Of a stretch of 64,000 nucleotides of DNA, positions 40,261-49,675 are shown piece after piece. The DNA comes from Rhodopseudomonas rhenobacensis. GTDB lineage: Bacteria > Pseudomonadota > Alphaproteobacteria > Rhizobiales > Xanthobacteraceae. The notes beneath the pieces were generated by a model, which saw only the letters and a program-made list of their open reading frames with translations, had not been told where the DNA came from and did not search any database. Position 1 is the stretch's first letter. Every line of letters starts with the position of its first letter. The DNA is taken from NCBI RefSeq assembly GCF_014203125.1, contig NZ_JACHIH010000013.1, forward strand, positions 1-64,000, given 5' to 3'. A program made the position numbers and the translations under genes.

Positions 40261-40386
40261 GTCATTCCGGGGCGCGCGGGCGCAAGCCCAAGCGAACCCG
40301 GAATCTCGCAACGAGCGCTGATCGCGGAACGTGCAGCAAGATTCCGGGTTCGCTCGCAGCAGAGCTGCTCGCGCCCCGGAATGACG
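40261..40386. repeat. Palindromic intergenic element, family A copy 4
   Basis: GTCATTCCGGGGCGCG and CGCGCCCCGGAATGAC outer arms, with inner AGCGAACCCGGAATCT and AGATTCCGGGTTCGCTC. It fills much of the 318-bp divergent gap between regB and the ABC gene, so promoters for both must lie in or beside it. Confidence 0.8.
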
Positions 40387-40503
40387 CGGTGGTTTGTGGA
40401 CGCGCCGCGCGGGACCGGAACGACATCGCGCCGCCGTGCGATCACAAACCCGCGCCGCGCCACCATCTTGCGCTCGGCGCGATGATGGCTCAGGAACGGC
40501 CTC

Positions 40504-41331
40504 ATGACCCGCAACCAATCCGCTCCGCCGCCCGGCACCGCCGCGCCTGATCCGGACCACGCCGCCGCGATCGACGTCGCGCATCTGGTCAAGATCTACA
40601 AGACCGCCCGCGCGGTCGACGACGTGTCGTTCCAGATCGCGCGCGGCAGCATCACCGGGCTGCTCGGCGGCAACGGCGCCGGCAAGACCACCACCATCGC
40701 GATGATCATGGGGCTGGTACTGCCGACCTCGGGCCGCGTGCGGGTGCTGGGCTACGCGATGCCGGAGCAAAGCGAGGACGTGCTCGGCCGGATGAATTTC
40801 GAAAGCCCCTATGTCGACATGCCGATGCGGCTGACGGTGCGGCAGAATCTGACGGTGTTCGGCAAGCTCTATGCGGTGCCGGAGCTGCGCGAGCGGATCG
40901 CGCAGCTTGCCGAGGATCTCGATCTCAACGAGTTCCTGGACCGGCCGAACGGCAAGCTCTCGGCCGGGCAGAAGACCCGCGTGGCGCTGGCGAAAGCGCT
41001 GATCAACCGTCCCGACCTGTTGCTGCTCGACGAGCCGACGGCGTCGCTCGATCCCGATACCGCCGACTGGGTGCGGCAGCGGCTGGAAACCTACCGCCAG
41101 CAGCACGGCGCTACGATCCTGCTCGCTTCGCACAACATGCTCGAGGTCGAGCGGTTGTGCGACCGCGTCATCATCATGAAGCGCGGCCGCATAGAGGACG
41201 ACGACAGCCCGGACAACATCATGCAGCGCTACAACCGCGCCACGCTGGAGGAAGTGTTTCTCGACGTCGCCCGCGGCCGGGTGCAGGACGGCGCGTTGCA
41301 GGCCACCCCGTTGCATGGCGACGCGTCATGA
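40504..41331 (+). CDS. ABC transporter ATP-binding protein (ABC-2 type exporter)
   Basis: 275 aa. Walker A GGNGAGKT (55-62), signature LSAGQKTRVALAKAL and Walker B LLLLDEPTASLD are complete, with the switch His in ASHNM. The subfamily is of the NodI/CcmA-like kind, which pairs with ABC-2 membrane proteins. Its stop overlaps the permease start by four bases. Together they probably export a small molecule or envelope component; the substrate is unknown. Confidence 0.9.
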   Translation: MTRNQSAPPPGTAAPDPDHAAAIDVAHLVKIYKTARAVDDVSFQIARGSITGLLGGNGAGKTTTIAMIMGLVLPTSGRVRVLGYAMPEQSEDVLGRMNFESPYVDMPMRLTVRQNLTVFGKLYAVPELRERIAQLAEDLDLNEFLDRPNGKLSAGQKTRVALAKALINRPDLLLLDEPTASLDPDTADWVRQRLETYRQQHGATILLASHNMLEVERLCDRVIIMKRGRIEDDDSPDNIMQRYNRATLEEVFLDVARGRVQDGALQATPLHGDAS

Positions 41332-42143
41332 GCGCCGTGGTTCATCGCGGCATCGCTCCGCACCGCATCGGCGCGATGATCCTGCGCTACTGGTACCTGT
41401 TGTTGTCGTCATGGCCGCGGCTGCTGGAACTGGTGTATTGGCCGGCGCTGCAGATCGTCACCTGGGGCTTTCTGCAGAACTACATCTCGCAGAATGCCGG
41501 GTTCTTCGCCCAGGCCGGCGGCACGCTGATCGGCGCAGTGATCCTGTGGGACATCCTGTTCCGCGGCCAGCTCGGGTTTTCGATCTCGTTCCTGGAAGAG
41601 ATGTGGGCGCGCAATCTCGGCAATCTGATGATGAGCCCGCTGAAGCCGATCGAGTTCCTGATCGCCCTGATGATCATGAGCCTGATCCGGCTGGCGATCG
41701 GCATCGTGCCGATGCTGGCGCTCGCCACCTTCATGTTCGATTTCAATCTGTTCGGTTTTGGACTGCCGCTGGTGGCATTTTTCTGCAACCTGATCTTCAC
41801 CGGCTGGTCGCTCGGGATCTTCGTCTCCGGGCTGGTGCTGCGCAACGGGCTCGGCGCCGAAAGCATCGTCTGGACCGTGATGTTCGGGCTGATGCCGCTG
41901 GCCTGCGTGTACTATCCGGTAACGGTGTTGCCACATTGGCTGCAATATGTGGCATGGACGTTGCCACCGACCTATGTGTTCGAAGGCATGCGGGCGCTGC
42001 TGATCGAACACGTATTTCGCCCGGATTTGATGTTTTACGCGTTGCTGATCAATGCGGTGCTGTTCGCGGCGTCGTTCATGAGCTTCATCTGGCTTCTGAA
42101 CAGCGCGCGGCGCCACGGCTCGCTGATTCAGGGCGGCGAGTAA
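41328..42143 (+). CDS. ABC-2 type transporter permease
   Basis: 271 aa. About six membrane helices, with VYWPALQIVTWGFLQNYIS at the first and a C-terminal GFGLPLVAFFCNLIFTGWSLGIFVSGLVLR segment. The late motif WTLPPTYVFEGMRALL is typical of ABC-2 permeases of the NodJ-like group. The ATG overlaps the ATPase stop (ATGA), so both are made together. A PHA depolymerase gene follows about 100 bp downstream on the same strand. Confidence 0.9.
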   Translation: MSAVVHRGIAPHRIGAMILRYWYLLLSSWPRLLELVYWPALQIVTWGFLQNYISQNAGFFAQAGGTLIGAVILWDILFRGQLGFSISFLEEMWARNLGNLMMSPLKPIEFLIALMIMSLIRLAIGIVPMLALATFMFDFNLFGFGLPLVAFFCNLIFTGWSLGIFVSGLVLRNGLGAESIVWTVMFGLMPLACVYYPVTVLPHWLQYVAWTLPPTYVFEGMRALLIEHVFRPDLMFYALLINAVLFAASFMSFIWLLNSARRHGSLIQGGE

Positions 42144-42246
42144 TCCCCCCAGGGCGGAAACTCGGAACTGCGGATTGACGCTGTGCTGTGCAATCGCCAC
42201 TATGCTCGGATGGAACCGGGCGTGGAACCGGAATTTGAGGGACGAG

Positions 42247-43575
42247 ATGCCGAACATCATTGGTGAATTTGGTCGTCCGCCGGAGTTGCCGGCCGAAGTC
42301 AGCCCGGCGATGACGACGCCGATGTACTGGTTCTACGAACTCGCCCACGCGTCGCTCAATCCGGCGCGGGCGCTTGGTGATGTCACCAAGATCATGTTCC
42401 AGAATCCGCTCAACCCGTGGACCCACACCGAGCTCGGCAAATCGATCGCCGCGGCCTGCGAAGTGTTCGAGCGCACCACGCGGCGCTACGCCAAACCGGA
42501 ATGGGGCCTCGACGCCACCGAGGTGCTGGGCGTGCGCACGCCGATCGAAATCGAATCGGTGTGGGAAAAGCCGTTCTGCCGGCTGTTGTATTTCAACCGG
42601 CTGCATCCGCGGCCGCTGCGCCATGCGCAGCCGCGGGTGCTGATCGTGGCGCCGATGTCGGGGCACTACGCCACGCTGCTGCGCGGCACCGTCGAGGCCT
42701 TCCTGCCGACCCACGAGGTTTACATCACCGACTGGTCCGACGCCCGCATGGTGCCGCTCGCCGAAGGCCGCTTCGATCTCGACGACTATGTCGACTACGT
42801 CATCGAGATGCTGCAGCATCTCGGCGGCAACATCCACGTGATCGCGGTGTGCCAGCCGTCGGTGCCGGTGCTGGCCGCGGTGTCGGTGATGGAAGGCAAT
42901 GACGATTCCTGCGCACCGCTGTCGATGACGCTGATGGGCGGGCCGATCGACACCCGCTGCAATCCCACCGCGGTGAACAATCTGGCGGCGGAACGCGGCA
43001 TCGACTGGTTCCGCAACCACGTCATCACCAAGGTTCCGTTCCCGCATCCCGGCGTGATGCGCGACGTCTATCCGGGATTCCTGCAGCTGAACGGCTTCAT
43101 CAGCATGAATCTCGACCGCCACATGGACGCCCACAAGAACCTGTTCAACCATCTGGTCCAGGGCGACGGCGACTTGGCCGACAAGCACCGCGACTTCTAC
43201 GACGAATATCTCGCGGTGATGGATCTGACCGCCGAATATTATCTGCAGACCGTCGACGTGGTGTTCGTCAAGCATGCGCTGCCGAAGGGCGAGATGATGC
43301 ACCGGGGCCAACGCGTCGATCCGAGCAAGATCCGGCGCACCGCGCTGATGACGGTGGAAGGCGAGAACGACGACATCTCGGGCCTCGGCCAGACCGAGGC
43401 GACGCATCGGCTGTGCACGTCGATCCCGGACCAGCGTCGGGTGCACTACGTGCAGAAGGGCGTCGGCCATTACGGCGTCTTCAACGGCTCGCGCTTCCGC
43501 TCCGAAATCGTGCCGCGGATTTCCGACTTCATGGTGTCGGCGGCGAATGAGAAGCCGGCGAACGCCGCCGAATAG
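42247..43575 (+). CDS. phaZ: Intracellular polyhydroxyalkanoate depolymerase
   Basis: 442 aa. It hydrolyses stored polyhydroxybutyrate inside the cell. The alpha/beta-hydrolase nucleophile is a cysteine, C202, in the VCQPS box, as in PhaZ1-type intracellular depolymerases; the acid (GENDDIS) and histidine (GVGHYGVFNG) follow. The YWFYELAHASLNPARA N-terminal part is typical. No signal peptide is present. The start at 42247 is chosen because GAGGGA precedes it; an earlier in-frame start at 42175 is less likely. Confidence 0.92.
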   Translation: MPNIIGEFGRPPELPAEVSPAMTTPMYWFYELAHASLNPARALGDVTKIMFQNPLNPWTHTELGKSIAAACEVFERTTRRYAKPEWGLDATEVLGVRTPIEIESVWEKPFCRLLYFNRLHPRPLRHAQPRVLIVAPMSGHYATLLRGTVEAFLPTHEVYITDWSDARMVPLAEGRFDLDDYVDYVIEMLQHLGGNIHVIAVCQPSVPVLAAVSVMEGNDDSCAPLSMTLMGGPIDTRCNPTAVNNLAAERGIDWFRNHVITKVPFPHPGVMRDVYPGFLQLNGFISMNLDRHMDAHKNLFNHLVQGDGDLADKHRDFYDEYLAVMDLTAEYYLQTVDVVFVKHALPKGEMMHRGQRVDPSKIRRTALMTVEGENDDISGLGQTEATHRLCTSIPDQRRVHYVQKGVGHYGVFNGSRFRSEIVPRISDFMVSAANEKPANAAE

Positions 43576-43890
43576 CGAACTACGCGTGCGCCAATCGACA
43601 TCAGCGGCAAGAATTCGCCGCTGATTCGTCCGCCGCTCGTTAAGCCGCTGATTTTGCCGCGAGAATGCGTAAAATCCGGCGGGTTATACATTTGGACGCA
43701 GATTCATCCTTTGGGCCCGCAAAATCATTTTATGAATCCAGAATCCGGTGTTCCGGGCCCCTTTTGCTAGGGGTGCGCGGGCGCGGCTCAGCTGTATATT
43801 GGGCAAATGATTTGTTTTTGCGCCGAGCGCTTCCAATGGCGGCGGATATGGCAGAATCCGGGGACATTCTCCCTGTCCGGATCTGCAGAA
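43576..43890. other. Gap between PHA depolymerase and YgjP-like genes
   Basis: About 315 bp. TCAGCGGC (43601-43608) pairs with GCCGCTGA (43617-43624) just after phaZ, a possible terminator without T-run. The middle (about 43670-43740) is A+T-richer than the surroundings, so the promoter of the next gene may be here, but no clear -35/-10 pair was found. Confidence 0.35.
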
Positions 43891-44646
43891 ATGGCCTTTC
43901 GCGCACTGCTTTATCGGCGTCCTGCCGAACCCCAATCGATTGCCGTCAAATTCGGCTCGCAGATTTTCGCCATCCGTTTGCGACGTCACCGGCGCGCGCG
44001 GCGCTACACCTTGCGCATCCATCCGAGCGATCGCGAAGCGATCCTCACCATGCCGCCGCGCGGCACCTTGGTCGACGCCAAGGAATTCGCGCAACGTCAC
44101 GGCGCCTGGATCGCCGCGCGGCTCGGCCGGTTGCCGAAGGCGGCGCCGTTTCATCCCGGCACGCTGCTGCCGCTGCGCGGCGTCGACCACAAGATCGTGC
44201 ATCGCGCCGGCGTCCGCGGCACGGTGTGGGCGGAGACCCGCGACTCCGGCGAGCGGATCCTCTGCGTCGCCGGCGAGCCCGAACACATCGATCGCCGGGT
44301 GCACGACTTTCTCAAGCGCGAGGCGCGGCGCGATCTGGCGAAGGCGGCGCAGCACTATGCCGACCTGCTCGGCGTCAAGGTGACGCGGATCTCGATCCGC
44401 GACCAGTCGAGCCGCTGGGGCTCCTGCACCTCGGCGGGATCGCTGTCGTTTTCCTGGCGGTTGATCCTGGCGCCGCCCTATGTGCTGGATTATCTCGCCG
44501 CGCATGAAGTCGGGCATCTGGTGGAGATGAACCACTCGACGAAGTTCTGGCGCGTGGTCGGCAAGGTCTGTCCGCAGATGGAGCGCGCCAAGAAGTGGCT
44601 CGACGGTTTCGGCAACGACCTGCATCGCTACGGCATTACGGATTGA
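43891..44646 (+). CDS. YgjP-like (SprT/WSS1-related) metallopeptidase
   Basis: 251 aa. The zinc motif HEVGH is at 205-209, followed by the third ligand region in MNHSTKFW, as in the YgjP/DUF45 M48-like family. The preceding SSRWGSCTSAGSLSFSWRLILAP is a family signature. It is a soluble protein of standard size for the family, for which a stress-related proteolytic role is proposed. The start at 43891 is chosen because the frame upstream does not look like the family. Target unknown. Confidence 0.88.
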   Translation: MAFRALLYRRPAEPQSIAVKFGSQIFAIRLRRHRRARRYTLRIHPSDREAILTMPPRGTLVDAKEFAQRHGAWIAARLGRLPKAAPFHPGTLLPLRGVDHKIVHRAGVRGTVWAETRDSGERILCVAGEPEHIDRRVHDFLKREARRDLAKAAQHYADLLGVKVTRISIRDQSSRWGSCTSAGSLSFSWRLILAPPYVLDYLAAHEVGHLVEMNHSTKFWRVVGKVCPQMERAKKWLDGFGNDLHRYGITD

Positions 44647-44656
44647 AATCTGTAGC

Positions 44657-44785
44657 CCGTGTGCCGGACGCCGGCAGCGCCCTTGCGCTGCGCAGCGAGC
44701 CGGGACCGTTGCGGATGCAGCCTTCGTAATGGCCCGGCTCGACGGCGCCGCGCTATCGCGCTTCGCCGCGTCCGGGGCACGCCGA
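44657..44785. repeat. Composite palindromic intergenic element (CCCCGGACGC family, copy 2)
   Basis: GTGCCGGACGC at the left and GCGTCCGGGGCAC at the right are inverted ends, with inner GAGCCGGGACC/GGCCCGGCTC pairs. It resembles the element at 20427-20556. Confidence 0.6.
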
Positions 44786-44826
44786 ACAGAGTCGCTGGGA
44801 TGCGCAGAGCGGCCACGATTTGAAGC

Positions 44827-44932
44827 GGTCATCGCCCGGCTTGACCGGGCGACCCAGTATTCCAGAGCGCTCGTTACTCACCAAACGCTCTCTGGACTAC
44901 TGGGCCACCCGCTTTCGCGGGTGGTGACGGCC
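44827..44932. repeat. Palindromic intergenic element with CCCGGCTTGACCGGG hairpin
   Basis: GGTCATCGCCCGG and the GGTGGTGACGGCC end are loosely inverted, with internal hairpins CGCCCGGCTTGACCGGGCG and CCACCCGCTTTCGCGGGTGG and inner CCAGTATTCCAGAG/CTCTGGACTACTGG. It is a different family from A and B and lies just before the end of the PBP1A gene. Confidence 0.65.
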
Positions 44933-44978
44933 ATGTGTGTGGCGACGCCCCAGAGCATGCCGACGTCCAAACCCGCCG

Positions 44979-47273
44979 TTACCGCCCGAACAGCCGCTCC
45001 ACCAGCCAGCCATCGAGGCCGCTCGACGCTTCGGGCCGCACCGGCTGCGGCCGCTGCGTGACCTCGCGACCGCCGCCCCTGACCGGGATCGGCGGCGCCT
45101 GCTGATAGCCCGATCCGCCCGGGCCCGGCGCGCCGTAACCGGGTTGCGGCGGGTAGCTCGGTTGCGGGTAGGCCGGCTGCCCATAGCCCTGCTGCGCCGT
45201 GCCTTGCTGCACCAAACCTTGATCGCCGCGCGGCGCCTGCGCCACGCTGGCGGCGTAACTCTGTCCGGCGCCGGGCAGCGGCACCGCTGGCACGCCCTGA
45301 TGCGCCGTGCGCATGAACCGGGTCCACACCTCGACCGGCAGGCCGCCGCCGGTGGCCTTCTTGGTCGGCGCATTGTCGTCGTTGCCGAGCCACACCCCGG
45401 TGACCAATTTGCCGGTGAAGCCGATGAACCAGGCGTCGCGGAAATCCTGGCTGGTGCCGGTCTTGCCGGCGGCGGTCCAGCCCGGGATCTCCGCCTTGCG
45501 GGCGGTGCCGGAGATCAGCGTCTCCTGCATCATGCTGTTCATCATCGCCACATAGCGCGGCTCGATCACCTGCGCGGGCGCGTCCTGCGAGCGGTCGTAC
45601 AAAACCTTGTTGCCGTCGGCGGTGCGGATCTTCTCCACCACATGCGGCCCCGCAATGAATCCGCCATTGGCGAACGGCGCATAGGCGCCGACCAGTTCGA
45701 CCAGCGACACCCCGGAGGTGCCGAGCGCGATCGAGGCGTTGGGCTCGAGCTTGGAGGCGATGCCGAGCCGATGCGCGGTGCGGACCACGCTCTTGGCGCC
45801 GACCTCGAGGCCGAGCCGCACCGCCACGGTGTTGAGCGACATCGCCAGGCCCTGGGTCAGCGTCACCGCGCCGAAATATTCATGGCTGTAGTTCTCCGGC
45901 CGCCACCCCTTGACGTCGATCGGGGCGTCCTGCCGGATGGTGTCCGGCGTCAGCCCGGCCTCGATCGCGGTCAGGTACACGAACGGCTTGAACGCCGAGC
46001 CCGGCTGCCGCTTGGCGGTGACGGCGCGATTGAACTGGCTGTCGGCGTAGTTGCGCCCGCCCACCATGGCGCGCACCGCGCCGTCCGGCGTCATCGCCAC
46101 CAGCGCGCCCTGCGAGACGTTGAACTTGACGCTCTTCGCCGCCAATTCGTCGATGATCGCTCCCTCCGCGACCGACTGCAGCTTCGGATCGATCGAGGTC
46201 TCGACGATGATCGACTGGTCGATCTGGCCGACCAGATCGTCGAGCACCTCGCCGATCCAGTCGGCGACGTAGTTGATGGTGCCGGCGCCGGTCGGCTTCA
46301 CCGTGCCGGACGGGTTGGCGCTCGCCACCTGGGCCTGCGACGCGTTGATGAAGCCGGCGTCGGCCATCGCGCCGAGCACGGTCTGCGCCCGCTTCTCGGC
46401 GCCCTCCGGATTGCGGTTCGGGGCGAGCCGCGACGGCGATTTGACGAGGCCCGCCAGCATCGCGGCCTCCGCCAGCGTCACGTTCTTCGCCGACTTGCCG
46501 AAATAGCGCTGCGCCGCGGCTTCCACGCCGTAAGCGCCGGAGCCGAAATACACCCGGTTGAGATAGAGCTCGAGAATCTCCGACTTGGAATGCTTGCGCT
46601 CCAGCCACAGCGCCAGTTCGACCTCCTGCAGCTTGCGCTGCAGCGTGCGCTCCTGGGTCAGGAACAGGTTTTTGGCGAGCTGCTGGGTCAGCGTCGAGCC
46701 GCCCTGCGAGACGCCGCGATGCATCACATTGGCCAGCGCGGCACGGCCGATGCCGATCGGGTCGACGCCGTAATGGTCGTAGAAGCGGCGGTCCTCGATG
46801 GCGATGAAGGCTTTCGGCAGATAGGGCGGCAGATCCTTCAACGCGACGTTGGTGCCGGCCTGTTCGCCGCGGGTGACCAGCGAACTGCCATCCATGCCGA
46901 CGATCTGGATGGTCGGCGGCCGCTTCGGGATTTCCAATGACTGGATCGCCGGCAGGTGCGCGCCGACATAGATCAGGAGGCCTACCACCGCGATCACGCC
47001 CCAGATCGCGGTCACTACGCCCCAATAGAACAGCCGGAAGATCGCCGCGCCGATCGTTCCACGCGGTTTCTTTTTCGCGGGTTTGGCGGCCGGCTTCTTG
47101 CCGGTGGCCTGCTTCGGCGCGTCGGCCTTCTTCGCGTCGGCCTTGGGCTTGATCAGCTTCTCATCCGGCGGACCGATGCGGTCCTGCACCGACAGCCGTA
47201 GGCCGGACAGCGACGACGCCAGGTCGAACACCGGCTCCTGCCGCGTGCCGCTTTTCTTCTTGCCCCACGCCAT
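44979..47273 (-). CDS. Penicillin-binding protein 1A (bifunctional)
   Basis: 764 aa from the ATG at 47273. A basic cytoplasmic start and one membrane helix are followed by the glycosyltransferase domain (EDRRFYDHYGVDPIGIGRA, GGSTLTQQLAKNLFL) and the transpeptidase domain (SxxK in GSAFKPF, and KTGTSQDF). It polymerises and cross-links peptidoglycan. The C-terminal 80 residues are an unusual Gly/Pro/Gln/Tyr-rich tail (AQQGYGQPAYPQPSYPPQ and similar) ending in WLVERLFGR. The start upstream at 47288 is a GTG and is less likely. Confidence 0.93.
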   Translation of the reverse strand: MAWGKKKSGTRQEPVFDLASSLSGLRLSVQDRIGPPDEKLIKPKADAKKADAPKQATGKKPAAKPAKKKPRGTIGAAIFRLFYWGVVTAIWGVIAVVGLLIYVGAHLPAIQSLEIPKRPPTIQIVGMDGSSLVTRGEQAGTNVALKDLPPYLPKAFIAIEDRRFYDHYGVDPIGIGRAALANVMHRGVSQGGSTLTQQLAKNLFLTQERTLQRKLQEVELALWLERKHSKSEILELYLNRVYFGSGAYGVEAAAQRYFGKSAKNVTLAEAAMLAGLVKSPSRLAPNRNPEGAEKRAQTVLGAMADAGFINASQAQVASANPSGTVKPTGAGTINYVADWIGEVLDDLVGQIDQSIIVETSIDPKLQSVAEGAIIDELAAKSVKFNVSQGALVAMTPDGAVRAMVGGRNYADSQFNRAVTAKRQPGSAFKPFVYLTAIEAGLTPDTIRQDAPIDVKGWRPENYSHEYFGAVTLTQGLAMSLNTVAVRLGLEVGAKSVVRTAHRLGIASKLEPNASIALGTSGVSLVELVGAYAPFANGGFIAGPHVVEKIRTADGNKVLYDRSQDAPAQVIEPRYVAMMNSMMQETLISGTARKAEIPGWTAAGKTGTSQDFRDAWFIGFTGKLVTGVWLGNDDNAPTKKATGGGLPVEVWTRFMRTAHQGVPAVPLPGAGQSYAASVAQAPRGDQGLVQQGTAQQGYGQPAYPQPSYPPQPGYGAPGPGGSGYQQAPPIPVRGGGREVTQRPQPVRPEASSGLDGWLVERLFGR

Positions 47274-47431
47274 CCGGAAAATGCCCACCCGACAGATGGG
47301 CCAGCTTAGGCGGCGGGATTTAAAGCCCCGTTAAACCACGGTTAAGCCTACGGTTCCAAGAATGCGAGAAAGCCATGCGGCACAGCGCTTTCATCGCGGC
47401 TTAACCTTACCGGCGATTGCCGCTTTTCAGC

Positions 47432-48925
47432 TCAAATCCCCGCCATCATCACGTATTTGATCTCGACATATTCCTCCATGCCGTGATGCGAGCCTTCGCG
47501 GCCGAGCCCGCTTTCCTTGACCCCGCCGAACGGCGCCACCTCGGTGGTGATCAGCCCGGAATTGACGCCGACCATGCCGGCCTCCAGCGCTTCGGCCACC
47601 CGCCAGACCCGGCCGAGATCGCGGGCGTAGAAGTAGGAGGCGAGCCCGAACGGCGAGTTGTTGGCGAGCTTGATGACTTCCTCTTCGGTGCTGAAGCGGA
47701 ACACCGGCGCCAAGGGACCGAAGGTCTCTTCATGCGCCACCAGCGCGTCGGGCTTGACGTTGGCGAGCACGGTCGGCTCGAAGAAGGTGCCGCCCAGCGT
47801 ATGGCGCTTGCCGCCGGTGACGATGGTGGCGCCGTTCTTCACCGCGTCGGCGATGTGGCGCTCGGTCTTCTCCACCGCGGCCAGGTTGATCAGCGGGCCT
47901 TGCGTCACGCCCTGTTCGGTGCCGTCGCCGATCTTCATCGCGGCGACCTTGGCGGCGAGCTTTTCGACGAAGGCGTCATAGACGCCGTCCTGGACATAGA
48001 GCCGGTTGGCGCAGACGCAGGTCTGGCCCATGTTGCGATATTTCGACACCATCGCGCCTTCCACCGCGGCGTCGACATCGGCGTCGTCGAACACGATGAA
48101 CGGCGCGTTGCCGCCGAGCTCCAGCCCGAGCTTCTTCACGCCTACGGCGGCCTGCCGGTACAGGATCTTGCCGACTTCGGTGGAGCCGGTGAAGCCGACG
48201 AAGCGCACCGCCGGGTGCTCGCATAGCACCTTGCCGATCGCCGGGGCGTCGCCGGTGATGATGTTGAACACCCCGTTCGGCACGCCGGCCTGTTCCGCCA
48301 GCGCGGCGAGCGCCAGCGCCGAGAACGGCGTCTCGTTGGCGGGCTTCAGCACCACGGTGCAGCCGGCGGCCAGCGCCGGCGACACCTTGCGGGTGATCAT
48401 CGAATTCGGGAAGTTCCACGGCGTGATCGCGCCGCACACCCCGATCGGCTGCTTGATCGCGATCAACCGGGCGTCGGCGCGCTGCGTCGGAATGGTCTCG
48501 CCATAGACCCGGCGGGCTTCCTCGGCATAGAACTCCACATAGGCGGCGCCGATATCGACTTCGCCGAGCGCCTCGCTGAGCGGCTTGCCCTGTTCGGAGG
48601 TCAGAATCAGCGCCAGATCCTCACGGTTGGCGACGATCAGCTCGAACCATTTGCGCATCACGTTGGAGCGCTGCTTGGCGGTCATCTTGGCCCAGGCCGG
48701 GAACGCGCGCTGCGCCGCCTCCACCGCCTCCGTCGCCTCGGCGGCGGCCATATTCGGCACCCGGCCGAGTTCGACGTCGTTGGCCGGATTGGTCACCACG
48801 GTCTCCGGGTTGCCGCTCCATTGCCCGTCGATAAAGCAGGCCTCGCGCAGCAGCGACGGATTCTTCAGGCGGTCGCGCAGCGAGGGCGCGGTGGACCCGG
48901 AACGAGCGGCGGCAGTGGTCGACAT
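47432..48925 (-). CDS. gabD: NAD(P)-dependent succinate-semialdehyde dehydrogenase
   Basis: 497 aa. Aldehyde dehydrogenase superfamily; it oxidises succinate semialdehyde to succinate in GABA use. LGLELGGNAPFIVFDDAD and the catalytic Cys in NMGQTCVCANR are present, along with GFTGSTEVGK. The ATG at 48925 is chosen because GAGG is seven bases before it. SSADH is the best assignment by resemblance (GabD), but glutarate-semialdehyde dehydrogenases look alike. No gabT is present in the window. Confidence 0.87.
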   Translation of the reverse strand: MSTTAAARSGSTAPSLRDRLKNPSLLREACFIDGQWSGNPETVVTNPANDVELGRVPNMAAAEATEAVEAAQRAFPAWAKMTAKQRSNVMRKWFELIVANREDLALILTSEQGKPLSEALGEVDIGAAYVEFYAEEARRVYGETIPTQRADARLIAIKQPIGVCGAITPWNFPNSMITRKVSPALAAGCTVVLKPANETPFSALALAALAEQAGVPNGVFNIITGDAPAIGKVLCEHPAVRFVGFTGSTEVGKILYRQAAVGVKKLGLELGGNAPFIVFDDADVDAAVEGAMVSKYRNMGQTCVCANRLYVQDGVYDAFVEKLAAKVAAMKIGDGTEQGVTQGPLINLAAVEKTERHIADAVKNGATIVTGGKRHTLGGTFFEPTVLANVKPDALVAHEETFGPLAPVFRFSTEEEVIKLANNSPFGLASYFYARDLGRVWRVAEALEAGMVGVNSGLITTEVAPFGGVKESGLGREGSHHGMEEYVEIKYVMMAGI

Positions 48926-49057
48926 GAGCATTCCTCAGCGCGGGATTGTAATTGGGGCCGGTCGGCCCGGACCGTCATACGCGAAATTATCGGCGCGAAA
49001 AAGCCGGCGCATCGGGCGCGCCCGCTTGGGTGACGATCTGTTGAAGTGACCGCGGGC

Positions 49058-49387
49058 TCAGGCCGCGCCGCGCAGATAGGTCTCGCGGCGGCCGATCATC
49101 CGTTCCGCGGCGATGCGGGCGTCGGCCTTGGTGGCGGTGGCGCAGATCCGATATTCCAGCGGCGGAAACGTCGCGGCGGCGCGCCGGCCGAAAAACGACG
49201 CCAACGATCGCGGCGTCACCTGCAAACCGGCCAGCGCCTGCGCGACATTGTCGACGGCGCCGAAATCGAACAGCTCGCCGGTGTTGGCGTATCGCACTTC
49301 GTAGATGCCGGGACCGATCGGCGCCTCGATGTTTTCGCCGCGTCCAGGCCGCGGATAGGATTTCCAATTGCCCCAGCCTACAATCAT
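49058..49387 (-). CDS. Small protein of unknown function, possibly GIY-YIG-like
   Basis: 109 aa from the ATG at 49387. The sequence GPGIYEVRYANTGELFDFGAVDN recalls the first strands of a GIY-YIG fold (GIY..R...G.....G), and the C-terminal part (PPLEYRICATATKADARIAAERMIGRRETYL) contains Arg and Glu that could complete such a site. This is pattern-level similarity only. No signal or membrane helix. It is divergent from the serine hydrolase gene at 49676. Confidence 0.55.
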   Translation of the reverse strand: MIVGWGNWKSYPRPGRGENIEAPIGPGIYEVRYANTGELFDFGAVDNVAQALAGLQVTPRSLASFFGRRAAATFPPLEYRICATATKADARIAAERMIGRRETYLRGAA

Positions 49388-49675
49388 GGTCTGCCTTTCG
49401 CAGCCGACTGGCCGCATGGTGTTTGCTGCACAGAATTGATGTCTGCGGCAGCGTGCAAATGGTTCAGCGCCGAATCTTTTTCGCGCTCGGGTTCCGCTTG
49501 CCGCATTCATGGCGGCTGTCGGATTTTGAACATCGTGCGGTTACAATCGTTCCCGTGACCTTGGCGGCGGCGGGGATTCCGGCAACTGGCTGGCTTTATC
49601 GTAAACAACTCCCGCTTGCGGCCCCGCAGTCTGCGGATAACACTGGGGTTCCAACCAAAAAACCGGGAGGACGCC

